DNA of 64,000 nucleotides, from NCBI RefSeq assembly GCF_900111015.1, contig NZ_FOFS01000002.1, forward strand, positions 186,001 through 250,000, read 5' to 3'. Positions 9,054 through 17,485 of this stretch are shown here, piece by piece. This stretch comes from Solimonas aquatica (GTDB lineage Bacteria; Pseudomonadota; Gammaproteobacteria; Nevskiales; Nevskiaceae). Positions within the stretch are counted from its first letter, which is position 1, and every line of letters begins with the position of its first letter. The notes beneath the pieces were generated by a model. That model was given only the letters and a program-made list of their open reading frames with translations. It had not been told where the DNA came from and made no database searches. The translations under genes were made by a program, and so were the position numbers.

Positions 9054-9830
9054 ATGGCCGCGCTGGACCTGAAGCGCGCCGCGCGCAATTTCTCGGCGGC
9101 AGCGCCACGCTACGAACGCGCCGCGCTGCTGCAGGCACAGACCCGCGCGCAGCTCCTGCAGCTGCTGCCCGAAACCGCGCCGGCCCGCGTTCTGGACCTG
9201 GGCTGCGGCACCGGCCTGGGCGCCCGCGCGCTGCAGCTGCGCTGGCCGCAGGCGCAGCTGCTGGGTCTGGATCTCGCCGAAGGCATGCTGCAGGCCGCGC
9301 GCAGCGCCGGGGTTTCACACTGCGTCCGTGCCGATGCGCAGCGCCTGCCGCTGGCCACGGCCAGCGTGGACCTGATCTTCGCCAATCTCTCGCTGCAATG
9401 GTGTCCGCAGCTGTCGCAGGCTTTGGCCGAGGCCGCGCGCGTGCTGCGGTCCGGCGGCCTGCTGGCCTGCGCCCTGCCGGCGCCCGGCACCCTGCGTGAG
9501 CTGCGTCTGGCCTGGCGGCAGATCGACACGGCCGAGCATGTGCATCGCTTCGCCTCGCCGGCGCAGCTGCGCGCCCTGGCGCAGGCGGCGGGTCTGCTGC
9601 CGGAACACGAGCTGCTGCGCTCGCATCCTTTCTGGCATGCCGATGTGCGCGAGCTGATGCAGGGCCTGCGCGAGATCGGCGCCGGCAATGCCAGTGCCGC
9701 GCGGCGTCGCGGCCTGCTCGGGCGCGGTACGCTGGCGCAGCTGGAGGCGGCCTATGCGCCCTGGCGCCAGGAGCAGGGCCTGCGTGCCAGCTGGGAAATC
9801 GTCTACCTGCTGCTGCGCAAGCCGGGCTGA
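9054..9830 (+). CDS. bioC: Malonyl-ACP O-methyltransferase BioC
   Basis: The 258-residue class I methyltransferase has the SAM motif VLDLGCGTGLGARAL (near 45) and the BioC-typical LIFANLSLQWC and acyl-carrier-binding C-terminal half. BioC methylates malonyl-ACP so that fatty acid synthesis can build the pimeloyl chain. It starts 4 bp after the bioF stop, consistent with translational coupling. The cognate esterase bioH is not in the window, nor is bioA. Confidence 0.92.
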   Translation: MAALDLKRAARNFSAAAPRYERAALLQAQTRAQLLQLLPETAPARVLDLGCGTGLGARALQLRWPQAQLLGLDLAEGMLQAARSAGVSHCVRADAQRLPLATASVDLIFANLSLQWCPQLSQALAEAARVLRSGGLLACALPAPGTLRELRLAWRQIDTAEHVHRFASPAQLRALAQAAGLLPEHELLRSHPFWHADVRELMQGLREIGAGNASAARRRGLLGRGTLAQLEAAYAPWRQEQGLRASWEIVYLLLRKPG

Positions 9831-9835
9831 AAGCC

Positions 9836-10507
9836 ATGTCCCGGACCGTGTTCATCACCGGCACCGATACCGGCGTGGGCAAGAGCCATGTCGCCTGCGC
9901 CCTGCTGCGCGCGGCGCGTGCCGCCGGCATCGACGCCGTGGGCTACAAGCCGGTGGCCTCCGGCTGCGAGCAGACCCCTGACGGCTGGCGCAATGCGGAT
10001 GCTCTGGCGCTGCAGTCCGCCGGCGCCTTCGAGCCTTATGAATGCATCAATCCCGTCGCGCTGCCCGAGGCCATCGCCCCGCATCTGGCGGCGCGGGCGC
10101 AGGGCCTGCGCATTGATACGCAGCAGCTCGGTGCCGGCCATGCGGCGCTGGCCGCACGCCATGAGCTGGTGATCGTCGAGGGCGCCGGCGGCTGGCGCGT
10201 GCCGCTCAATGATGAGCAGGAACTCGCCGATTGGGTGAGCGCGCAGCGCTGGCCGGTGCTGCTGGTGGTGGGCCTGCGCCTGGGCTGCATCAATCACGCC
10301 TTGCTGAGCGCGGAGTCCATCGCGGCGCGGGCCCCGCTGCTGGGCTGGATTGGCAATGCACTGCCGCCCCTGCAGCAAAACTGGCAGGACAATCTCGACA
10401 GCCTGCGCCAGCGCATGCCGGCGGCCTGCCTGGGCACCTTTGCGCCGGGCAGTATGGCGACGATGCCGATCCTGCAAGCGGTGCTGGACGCCCTGCGCCG
10501 GCCTTAA
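9836..10507 (+). CDS. bioD: Dethiobiotin synthetase BioD
   Basis: The 223-residue P-loop enzyme has FITGTDTGVGKSHVACALL at the N-terminus, GYKPVASGCE as the substrate-binding stretch and EGAGGWRVPL. It closes the ureido ring of biotin from 7,8-diaminopelargonate, CO2 and ATP. It is the last gene of the bioBFCD operon, starting 5 bp after bioC. The diaminopelargonate synthase (BioA) that supplies its substrate must be encoded elsewhere. Confidence 0.95.
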   Translation: MSRTVFITGTDTGVGKSHVACALLRAARAAGIDAVGYKPVASGCEQTPDGWRNADALALQSAGAFEPYECINPVALPEAIAPHLAARAQGLRIDTQQLGAGHAALAARHELVIVEGAGGWRVPLNDEQELADWVSAQRWPVLLVVGLRLGCINHALLSAESIAARAPLLGWIGNALPPLQQNWQDNLDSLRQRMPAACLGTFAPGSMATMPILQAVLDALRRP

Positions 10508-10548
10508 GAACTTTCAAACCGGCAAACAAGAATTATTTTCTTGACGCT

Positions 10549-10562
10549 TTGATCTGGATCAA
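10549..10562. promoter_or_regulatory. Perfect Anr/FNR box upstream of the cytochrome oxidase cluster
   Basis: The sequence is TTGATctggATCAA, a full match to the FNR/Anr consensus TTGAT-N4-ATCAA. The best -10 nearby is TACAAT (10598-10603), which would put the box centre near -54. That is not the standard class II position, so it may act as repressor or through another start site. It also overlaps the ATG at 10562, so that ATG is unlikely to be the start of the next gene. Confidence 0.7.
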
Positions 10563-10633
10563 TGCGTTTTTCTTTGCGCCTGTTTCACGCGATGCTCTAC
10601 AATCGGAAACAAGGTCCCAAGTGTGTCACCCCG

Positions 10634-11125
10634 ATGGTGCGCGATACCCAAATCGTCATCGGCCCCAATGCCTCGCTGTCGGTCACACAGGCTTGGTTGT
10701 TCATGGGACTGACCGCGCTGGTGTCGATGGTGATCGGCATTGCGATGGTGTCGCAGGGTTTGTGGCCGGTGCTGCCGTTTGCCGGTCTGGAACTGCTGGC
10801 GCTGGGTGCGGGCTTGTATGTATCGGTACGTCGTAACGCCTATAGAGAAGTGATCCGTTTCGGGGAAGAAACGGTCTACATCGAATTCGGTGCCCTGGGG
10901 CGTGGCGTGCTGGCTTCTGCCAGCCTGCCGCGCTACTGGGTGCGAGCGGTTCTGGAAGCGGGGGGGTCGGCGCATGCGCCGACGCAGTTGGCTCTGGTGT
11001 ATGCCGGCCAGCGTGTACGCATCGGTCGTTGCCTGACGGATGAAGAACGCGAACTGTTGCACCAGCGTCTGCAGGACTTGTTGTCATCGACCCGGCGAAT
11101 GCCGGGCACGCCGGAGCAAAACTAG
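10634..11125 (+). CDS. DUF2244 domain-containing membrane protein
   Basis: This 163-residue protein has two adjacent hydrophobic segments (AWLFMGLTALVSMVIGIAMV and LPFAGLELLALGAGLYV, residues about 20-60), then a soluble part with RRNAYREVIRF. The pattern fits the DUF2244 family, which often sits directly before coxB. Its role is unknown. A part in oxidase assembly or membrane integration is inferred from position only. The ATG at 10634 was chosen because the TACAAT promoter element and the Anr box lie upstream of it. Starts at 10562 and 10592 would overlap them. Confidence 0.8.
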   Translation: MVRDTQIVIGPNASLSVTQAWLFMGLTALVSMVIGIAMVSQGLWPVLPFAGLELLALGAGLYVSVRRNAYREVIRFGEETVYIEFGALGRGVLASASLPRYWVRAVLEAGGSAHAPTQLALVYAGQRVRIGRCLTDEERELLHQRLQDLLSSTRRMPGTPEQN

Positions 11126-11158
11126 CCGGCGCACGACATGATCTTTGGAGAGCGATCG

Positions 11159-12409
11159 ATGTTGATGAAGGGATGGCTGAGCCGTTTGGCGGCAGGTACC
11201 GGTCTGGTGATGGCGAGCTTCGGCGCCTGGGCCTATACGCAGACCAGCGGGGGCTACAACATGCCCACCGGTGTGACCGAAATCAGCCACGCCGTGCACA
11301 AGGTGCACATGGCCGCTTTCTGGACCTGTGTGGCAATCGCGGTGGTGGTGTTCGGCGCGATGACCTGGTCGATCATCAATCACCGTCGCAGCAAGCACCC
11401 CAAGGCCGCCGATTTCCACGAAAGCGTGAAGGTGGAAATCCTCTGGACCATCGCGCCCTTCGTGATTCTGATCTCGCTGGCCGTGCCGGCTGCCGGCACT
11501 CTGATCCGCATGGAAGACACCCGCGGCTCGGACATGACCGTGAAGGTCACCGGCTACCAGTGGAAGTGGCAGTACGAATACCTGGGCGAGAACGTCTCCT
11601 ACTTCTCGACCCTCACCGCCGAGTCCAATGCCGCGCGTCAGCTGCATTCCGGCGTCGACGTCACCAAGGTGGAGAACTACCTGGTGGACGTGGACAACCC
11701 CCTGGTGCTGCCGGTGGGCAAGAAGATCCGCTTCCTGATCACCGCCAATGATGTGATTCACGCCTGGTGGGTGCCGGAGCTGGCGGTGAAGAAGGACGCC
11801 ATTCCGGGCTACGTCAACGAGATCTGGACCAAGATCGAACAGCCGGGCACCTATCGCGGCGTCTGCGCCGAGCTCTGCGGCCGCGACCACGGCTTCATGC
11901 CGATCGTGGTCAAGGCCGTCAGCGAAGACGAGTACAAGGCCTTTATCGCAGCGAAGAAGGGTGGCACTGCGGTAGCCGCCGCTGCGCCGGTGGCCAGCGA
12001 CGCGGCGCCGGCCGCCGAGCCTGCACCTGCTGCGGCGCCCGCGCCGGCAGCGGTGGAAGTTGCCGCCGCCGACACCAAGGCCGCCGCGCCTGCGCCGGCC
12101 GCCAAGGAAGAGGGCAAGGATGAGCTGATGAAGAAGGGCGAGGCCGTGTACAAGGCCAACTGTGCCGCCTGCCATCAGGCCAACGGCACCGGCCTGCCGC
12201 CGAATTTCCCCTCGCTGGTCAACAGCAAGGTCGCCAACGGCCCGGCCGATGCGCACGTCACGCAGATTCTCAAGGGCAAGAACCTGATGCCGCCCTTCCC
12301 GCAGCTGTCGGATGAAGATGTCGCCGCGGTTGCCACCTATGAACGTCTGTCCTGGGGCAACAAGGGCAGCGTGGTGCAGCCGGCGCAGGTCGCCGCGCTG
12401 CGCAAGTAA
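11159..12409 (+). CDS. coxB: Cytochrome c oxidase subunit II with fused cytochrome c domain (caa3 type)
   Basis: The 416-residue protein has a signal/first hydrophobic segment, two transmembrane helices, and the CuA domain with YQWKWQYEY and the ligand motif CAELCGRDHGFM. An Ala/Pro-rich linker of roughly 50 residues leads to a C-terminal cytochrome c domain with CAACH near 340 and a distal methionine in KNLMPPFPQL. The fused heme c domain marks a caa3-type oxidase. The ATG at 11159 is preceded by GGAGAG. The gene follows the DUF2244 gene by about 30 bp. Confidence 0.95.
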   Translation: MLMKGWLSRLAAGTGLVMASFGAWAYTQTSGGYNMPTGVTEISHAVHKVHMAAFWTCVAIAVVVFGAMTWSIINHRRSKHPKAADFHESVKVEILWTIAPFVILISLAVPAAGTLIRMEDTRGSDMTVKVTGYQWKWQYEYLGENVSYFSTLTAESNAARQLHSGVDVTKVENYLVDVDNPLVLPVGKKIRFLITANDVIHAWWVPELAVKKDAIPGYVNEIWTKIEQPGTYRGVCAELCGRDHGFMPIVVKAVSEDEYKAFIAAKKGGTAVAAAAPVASDAAPAAEPAPAAAPAPAAVEVAAADTKAAAPAPAAKEEGKDELMKKGEAVYKANCAACHQANGTGLPPNFPSLVNSKVANGPADAHVTQILKGKNLMPPFPQLSDEDVAAVATYERLSWGNKGSVVQPAQVAALRK

Positions 12410-12442
12410 GAAGTCCGCCCCACACGGAATCTGGAGTAGAAC

Positions 12443-14083
12443 ATGGCTCACGCTCACGACGATCACGCTCACGGCGGACACGGTCACGACGATCATGCGC
12501 ACGGTCCCGACAAGGGCATCATGCGCTGGATCAAGACCACCAATCACAAGGATCTGGGTACGCTGTACCTGTTCTTTGCCTTCATCATGTTCTTCATCGG
12601 CGGCCTGATGTCGCTGGTGATCCGCGCCGAACTCTTCCATCCGGGACTGCAGTTCGTCGATCCGGAGTTCTTCAACCAGATGACCACGCTGCACGCGCTG
12701 GTCATGATCTTCGGCGGCCTGATGCCGGCCTTCACGGGTCTGGCGAACTGGATGGTGCCGATGATGATCGGCTGCTCCGACCTCGCCCTGCCGCGCGTCA
12801 ACAACTGGGGCTTCTGGCTGCTGCCGTTCGCCTTCACCATGCTGCTGAGCACGATGTTCATGCCCGGCGGCGGCCCCGCTGGCGGCTGGACCCTGTATCC
12901 GCCGCTGTCGCTGCAGACCGCCAACGCCTTCCCGTTCCTGATCTTCTCGATCCACCTCATGGGTATCTCGTCGATCACCGGCGCGATCAACGTGGTGGTG
13001 ACGATCCTGAACATGCGCACGCCGGGCATGACCCTGCTGAAGATGCCGCTGTTCGCCTGGACCTGGCTGATCACCGGCTATCTGCTGATCGCGGTGATGC
13101 CGGTGCTCGCCGGCGCCGTGACCATGCTGCTCACCGACAAGTACTTCGGCACCAGCTTCTTCTCGGCGGCTGGCGGCGGCGACCCCGTCCTGTTCCAGCA
13201 TGTCTTCTGGTTCTTCGGTCACCCCGAGGTCTACATCCTGATCCTGCCGGCCTTCGGCATCGTCTCGACCATCATCCCGACTTTCGCGCGCAAGCAGCTG
13301 TTCGGTTATGACTCGATGGTGTATGCCACCGCCGGCATCGCCTTCCTGTCCTTCATCGTCTGGGCGCACCACATGTTCACGGTCGGCATGCCGCTGGCCG
13401 GTGAGCTGTTCTTCATGTTCGCCACCATGCTGATCGCCGTGCCCACGGGCGTGAAGGTGTTCAACTGGGTGGCCACCATGTGGCGCGGTTCGATGACCTT
13501 CGAAACGCCGATGCTGTTCGCGGTGGGCTTCGTGTTCCTGTTCACCATCGGCGGCTTCTCCGGCGTGATGCTGGCCATGACCCCGGTGGACTTCCAGTAC
13601 CACGACACCTACTTCGTGGTCGCGCACTTCCACTACGTGCTGGTGCCGGGTGCGGTGTTCTCGGTGATTGCCGCCATCTACTACTGGATCCCGAAGTGGA
13701 CCGGCCGCATGTACAACGAGTTCTGGGGCAAGACGCACTTCTGGCTCTCGACCATCTTCATCAATCTCACCTTCTTCCCGCAGCACTTCGCCGGTCTGGC
13801 CGGCATGCAGCGCCGCGTGCCGGACTATGCCCTGCAGTTCACGGACTTCAACGTGATCAGCTCGATCGGCGCCTTCGGCTTCTTCGTCTCGCAGTTCATC
13901 TTCATCTTCAATGTGCTGGCCAGCTGCTACGGCTGGTTCGGCCGCCAGCGCAATGCCCCGGACCGCGTCTGGGAAGGCGCGCGTGGCCTGGAGTGGACGG
14001 TGCCCTCGCCGGCGCCTTACCACACCTTCGAAGATCCGCCCGAGCTGCCGGCGCATGAAGTGACCGGCGTGCACGATCACTGA
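12443..14083 (+). CDS. ctaD: Cytochrome c oxidase subunit I with histidine-rich N-terminus
   Basis: The 546-residue, 12-helix heme-copper oxidase subunit carries the heme a ligand region [10 protein letters not shown], the CuB/Tyr-His cross-link motif [14 protein letters not shown], the HHMFTVG motif and the [11 protein letters not shown] heme a3/a ligand pair. It is the catalytic proton-pumping subunit. The first 25 residues are unusual: eight histidines alternating with Ala, Asp and Gly ([20 protein letters not shown]), a likely metal-binding extension on the cytoplasmic face. Confidence 0.97.
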   Translation: MAHAHDDHAHGGHGHDDHAHGPDKGIMRWIKTTNHKDLGTLYLFFAFIMFFIGGLMSLVIRAELFHPGLQFVDPEFFNQMTTLHALVMIFGGLMPAFTGLANWMVPMMIGCSDLALPRVNNWGFWLLPFAFTMLLSTMFMPGGGPAGGWTLYPPLSLQTANAFPFLIFSIHLMGISSITGAINVVVTILNMRTPGMTLLKMPLFAWTWLITGYLLIAVMPVLAGAVTMLLTDKYFGTSFFSAAGGGDPVLFQHVFWFFGHPEVYILILPAFGIVSTIIPTFARKQLFGYDSMVYATAGIAFLSFIVWAHHMFTVGMPLAGELFFMFATMLIAVPTGVKVFNWVATMWRGSMTFETPMLFAVGFVFLFTIGGFSGVMLAMTPVDFQYHDTYFVVAHFHYVLVPGAVFSVIAAIYYWIPKWTGRMYNEFWGKTHFWLSTIFINLTFFPQHFAGLAGMQRRVPDYALQFTDFNVISSIGAFGFFVSQFIFIFNVLASCYGWFGRQRNAPDRVWEGARGLEWTVPSPAPYHTFEDPPELPAHEVTGVHDH

Positions 14084-14136
14084 TGTCATGCCGCCGGGAC
14101 CGGTCCACCCCGGTCCCCGGCGCAGGTATCGAAGCG

Positions 14137-14250
14137 ATGAGCGAAAAAGACAGCAGCAGGGCCCGGCGCAGTGTGCTGCTGTTCTGGGTGCACCTGGCGC
14201 TGGCGGTGCTGGTCGTGGCGGGATTCGTCTATTCGGTGGCGCACAAATGA
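14137..14250 (+). CDS. Small single-helix membrane protein in oxidase operon (37 residues)
   Basis: The reading frame encodes a charged N-terminus (MSEKDSSRARRS) followed by one hydrophobic helix (VLLFWVHLALAVLVVAGFVY) and SVAHK. Its stop overlaps the ctaG start in an ATGA, which supports real translation. Small one-helix proteins at this position between ctaD and ctaG are annotated in other proteobacteria as cytochrome oxidase small assembly proteins. That assignment is by position and topology only. Confidence 0.65.
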   Translation: MSEKDSSRARRSVLLFWVHLALAVLVVAGFVYSVAHK

Positions 14251-14783
14251 GCACGGCCACGCAGCGGCACTGGGTGCGTCTGCTGCTGGTGACCGCCGGC
14301 ATGTTCGGCTTCGGCTTCGCCTCGGCGCCGCTGTACAACAAGCTCTGCTATGCGATGGGGCTCAACGGCCGCATCGAGAACAAGGCGGCGGAGTCGGCGG
14401 CGATAGCCGTGGACACCAGCCGGCAGGTGACGGTGGAGTTCGTGACCACGGTCAACGGCGGGCGGCCCTGGGAGTTCAAGCCGGATCAGGCGCAGACGCA
14501 GCTGCATCCGGGCGAGTACCGCACCGTGAGCTTCTTCCTGCGCAACACGCAGGATCAGGCCATCACGGCGCAGGCGGTTCCCAATATCGCGCCGCCGGAA
14601 GCCGCGCAGTATCTGCACAAGACGGAATGTTTCTGTTTCAAGCAGCAGGCCTTTGCCTCGGGAGAGGGCCGGCACATGCCGGTGGTGTTCACGGTCGATC
14701 CGAATCTGCCCAAGGACATCGACCACATCACGCTGGCCTATACCTTTTTTGATGTCACCAAGGTCGCGCAGGCGGCCAATTAA
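14247..14783 (+). CDS. ctaG: Cytochrome c oxidase assembly protein CtaG/Cox11
   Basis: The 178-residue protein has an N-terminal membrane anchor followed by a periplasmic Ig-like domain. It carries the copper-binding CFCF motif (KTECFCFKQQ, near 130) and the family signatures APLYNKLCYAMG and PWEFKP. It delivers copper to the CuB site of subunit I. The start overlaps the preceding small gene by 4 bp. Confidence 0.94.
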   Translation: MSTATQRHWVRLLLVTAGMFGFGFASAPLYNKLCYAMGLNGRIENKAAESAAIAVDTSRQVTVEFVTTVNGGRPWEFKPDQAQTQLHPGEYRTVSFFLRNTQDQAITAQAVPNIAPPEAAQYLHKTECFCFKQQAFASGEGRHMPVVFTVDPNLPKDIDHITLAYTFFDVTKVAQAAN

Positions 14784-14797
14784 TCAGGAGCTTCACG

Positions 14798-15676
14798 ATG
14801 GGAACGCAAGCTGCTCAAAAATCCGAGCGTTACTTCGTCCCGCAGCCCAGCGCCTGGCCGTTCGTGCTGACGGCTTCGCTGATCGCGCTGCTGGGCGGCG
14901 TGTCGGCTTATCTGGAAGAAGACCACATCGGCCCGATTCCCATCTATGCCGGCTTGGCCGTGGCGATCTACATCATCTTCCGCTGGTTCCGCGGCGTGGC
15001 CCTGGAAAGCGAAGGCGGGATGTACAGCGCACAGGTCGGCCGCACGTACCGCTGGGGCATGTCCTGGTTCATCTTCTCCGAGGTGATGTTCTTCGGTGCC
15101 TTCTTCGGCGCGCTGTTCTACGCGCGTGAACTCTCGCTGCCCTGGCTGGGTGGCGAAGGTTCCAAGATCGCCACCAATCTCACGCTGTGGCCGGGCTTCG
15201 AAGCGCACTGGCCGTCCAACGGTCCGGCGCAGCTGGGCGGCGCGTTCAAGACCATCCCGGCGTTTTCGGTGCCGGCGATCAACACCGCGATCCTGCTGAC
15301 CTCGGGTGTCACCATCACCATGGCGCACCACGCGCTGAAGGCCAGCAAGCGCGGCGCCTGCATCCTCTGGATGTGGGCGACGGTGGCCCTGGGCTGCGCC
15401 TTCCTGTATCTGCAGGCGCATGAGTACATCGAGGCCTACACCGAGCTGAACCTGACCCTGCGCTCGGGCATCTACGGTTCCACCTTCTTCATGCTCACCG
15501 GCTTCCACGGCATGCATGTGACGCTGGGCACCATCATGCTGATCTCGATCACGCTGCGCCTGATGTCGGGGCACTTCAAGCCGGATTCGCACTTCGGCTT
15601 CGAGGGCGTGGCCTGGTACTGGCACTTCGTGGACGTGGTCTGGCTCGGCCTGTTCGTGGTGGTTTACTGGCTCTGA
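14798..15676 (+). CDS. coxC: Cytochrome c oxidase subunit III
   Basis: The 292-residue integral membrane protein has the conserved WGMSWFIFSEVMFFGAFFGALFYAR helix, a long loop, TGFHGMHVTLGT and the terminal WYWHFVDVVWLGLFVVVYWL typical of subunit III. An AGGAG site lies 9 bp upstream. It is the last gene before a strong terminator, so the structural operon runs from the DUF2244 gene to here. Confidence 0.96.
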   Translation: MGTQAAQKSERYFVPQPSAWPFVLTASLIALLGGVSAYLEEDHIGPIPIYAGLAVAIYIIFRWFRGVALESEGGMYSAQVGRTYRWGMSWFIFSEVMFFGAFFGALFYARELSLPWLGGEGSKIATNLTLWPGFEAHWPSNGPAQLGGAFKTIPAFSVPAINTAILLTSGVTITMAHHALKASKRGACILWMWATVALGCAFLYLQAHEYIEAYTELNLTLRSGIYGSTFFMLTGFHGMHVTLGTIMLISITLRLMSGHFKPDSHFGFEGVAWYWHFVDVVWLGLFVVVYWL

Positions 15677-15694
15677 AGTCTCGGGCCCTGGATC

Positions 15695-15727
15695 AAAAAA
15701 GGCGGCCCCGGTGGGGCCGCCTTTTTC
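15695..15727. terminator. Strong rho-independent terminator after coxC
   Basis: AAAAAAGGCGGCCCC-GGT-GGGGCCGCCTTTTT forms a stem of about 12 bp with A and T tracts, so it can work for both coxC and the converging DUF2909 gene. Confidence 0.92.
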
Positions 15728-15788
15728 GTGTGCGCAGGCGTGCGATAGTGACGCTGCCGCCGGACGCCGCAAAAGTTTCGAAAGGGTT

Positions 15789-15998
15789 TTATGGGATCAG
15801 GCCGTGCGGCTGAATCCAGCCCATGTAGTAGGACACGATCAGCAGGGCGAACAGCGCCACCGAGAGTGCGACGCGGATCTTCAGGCCGGTGAGGGTGCGG
15901 CGCCGCTCGCTGCCGTCGCGGACCAGAAACACCATGCTGCTCATGAGGCTGGCGAGCACGGCAATCAGCAGGACGACGATGATGATTTTGACGAGCAT
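15789..15998 (-). CDS. DUF2909-like twin-transmembrane protein
   Basis: This is a 69-residue protein with two hydrophobic helices (KIIIVVLLIAVLASLMSSMV and ALSVALFALLIVSYYMGWI) separated by a basic linker (RDGSERRRTLTGLKIR). This fits the DUF2909/twin-transmembrane family found next to SURF1 in oxidase clusters of Pseudomonas-like genomes. Function unknown. The much longer open frame upstream on this strand is the shadow of the SURF1 gene; the ATG at 15998 gives the family length. It is transcribed against its neighbours. Confidence 0.8.
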   Translation of the reverse strand: MLVKIIIVVLLIAVLASLMSSMVFLVRDGSERRRTLTGLKIRVALSVALFALLIVSYYMGWIQPHGLIP

Positions 15999-16070
15999 GA
16001 AGGCGGGAAGTGAGCAGGCACGAGCGGCCATCATACGCTCTCGAAGCGGTCTGTCGTCCGTCGCGCGCGG

Positions 16071-16793
16071 ATGATCAGCGCCCGCTTTCGGCCGCCGTGG
16101 TGGGCGACGCTGCTGGTGCTGCTGCTTTCGGCGCTGATGATCCGTCTCGGCGTCTGGCAGCTGCAGCGCGGCCAGGCCAAGCAGGCCTTGCGGGCCACGT
16201 ATGCGCAGGCCCTGGCGGCGGCGCCTCAATCCCTGCCGCCGAATGCACAGGCCAGCCGCCAGCGCATCGAGCGCGTGCGTGTGCGCGGGCGTTTTGATGC
16301 CGGCGCGCAGTTGCTGCTCGACAATCAGGGACATGAGGGGCGTCCCGGTTATCACGTCTGGACGCCGCTGCACCGGGCGCAGGACATCGTGATGGTGGAT
16401 CGCGGCTGGATCGCGCGCGAGCAGCGTGATGCAGCCCTGGCGGCCGCCGTGCCGGAAGGCGAGCTGGAGCTGAGCGCTTACTGGCGCAGCCTGCCGGTGC
16501 CGGGCATGCGCCTGGCCACGGACAATTGCGCGCAAAGCAAAGCCGCGTCGCGTCTGGTGCAGTACCCGACGATTACCGATTTGCGCTGCTTGTATGGACC
16601 GACGCTCGCCGACGGTCTGCTGCTGATGGATGCCGCGGCGCCGGCGGGTTTCGTGCGAGACTGGCAGACCACGCCGGAGCTGGATCCGGCCAAGCACTGG
16701 GGCTATGCCTTCCAGTGGTTCGCCTTCACGCTGACGCTGTGGTTTCTGTATCTGCGCCTGAACTGGCGGCGCGCTGACTCGCACTCTTCCTAG
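16071..16793 (+). CDS. SURF1 family cytochrome oxidase assembly protein
   Basis: The 240-residue protein has one transmembrane helix at each end (residues about 8-24 and 215-232) and a periplasmic middle. It shows the SURF1 hallmarks LGVWQLQRGQAKQA, GRPGYHVWTPL and VDRGWI near the centre, and HWGYAFQWFAFTLTL at the C-terminal helix. SURF1 helps insert heme a into subunit I. It starts the second, assembly part of the oxidase cluster. Confidence 0.92.
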   Translation: MISARFRPPWWATLLVLLLSALMIRLGVWQLQRGQAKQALRATYAQALAAAPQSLPPNAQASRQRIERVRVRGRFDAGAQLLLDNQGHEGRPGYHVWTPLHRAQDIVMVDRGWIAREQRDAALAAAVPEGELELSAYWRSLPVPGMRLATDNCAQSKAASRLVQYPTITDLRCLYGPTLADGLLLMDAAAPAGFVRDWQTTPELDPAKHWGYAFQWFAFTLTLWFLYLRLNWRRADSHSS

Positions 16794-16797
16794 GCTT

Positions 16798-17403
16798 ATG
16801 AACCAAGTTCCCCGTGGTCGCGCCCAGCTGCTGTTGTTGGCCCTGCTGTTCTTCGGGCCGATGCTGGCGGCGTCCCTGCTGTATTTCGTGTTCCCGCAAT
16901 GGCAGCCGCAGGGCCGCGTCAATTACGGTGAGCTGATTCATCCGGCACGGCCGCTGCCGGCGCTGCAGCTGCTCGATGCACAGGGCCGCGTGCTGGACAC
17001 GCAACAGGCTTTCGGCGGGCGCTGGACCTGGCTCTATCTGGGCGCTGCGCAGTGCGAGCGCGCCTGCCTGGACAAGCTGTATCAGATCCGTCAGGTGCGC
17101 GCGCTGCTCAACGAGAAGCGCCAGCGCGCCCAGCGCGTGTATCTGGCGCCGGACGCGGGCAGTCTGGCCGCGCTGCGCGAGCGCCTCGCCGCCGAGCATC
17201 CGGATCTGAAGCTCTACGCGGAGCAGGGCGCTGCGCAGCTGCCGGCCTTTCTGGCGCAGGACGCCGGCAAGGCCGCCGGAGCGCAGACCCTGTACCTGAT
17301 CGATCCGCACGGCAACTGGCTGATGGTGTACCCGGATGCCGCGGATTCCACAGGCCTGCTCAAGGACATCAAAAAACTCTTGAGCCTGTCGCAGATCGGC
17401 TGA
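16798..17403 (+). CDS. Sco-like, membrane-anchored thioredoxin-fold protein
   Basis: The 201-residue protein has one N-terminal membrane helix (LLLLALLFFGPMLAASLLYFV) and a thioredoxin-like periplasmic domain ending in TLYLIDPHGNWLMVYP. A CxxxC pair (QCERACLDK, near 87) sits where Sco copper chaperones have CxxxCP. The proline and the distal copper-ligand histidine before the YLIDP strand are not evident, so copper transfer activity is uncertain. Its position between SURF1 and ctaA supports a role in CuA maturation or thiol reduction for the oxidase. Confidence 0.78.
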   Translation: MNQVPRGRAQLLLLALLFFGPMLAASLLYFVFPQWQPQGRVNYGELIHPARPLPALQLLDAQGRVLDTQQAFGGRWTWLYLGAAQCERACLDKLYQIRQVRALLNEKRQRAQRVYLAPDAGSLAALRERLAAEHPDLKLYAEQGAAQLPAFLAQDAGKAAGAQTLYLIDPHGNWLMVYPDAADSTGLLKDIKKLLSLSQIG

Positions 17404-17485
17404 GCGAGCGGGGTAGAATGCCTGCCCGCCGCGTGCCGCACGCCGTCACTCATTCATCTTCTCCAATCGTCGGAAACGCGCTGTC

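Noticed and set aside
11084-14341. Minus-strand frame of over 1,000 codons opposite the cox genes
   Set aside because: His/Arg/Gln-rich shadow of ctaD and coxB with no recognisable domain; the sense genes carry full oxidase motifs.
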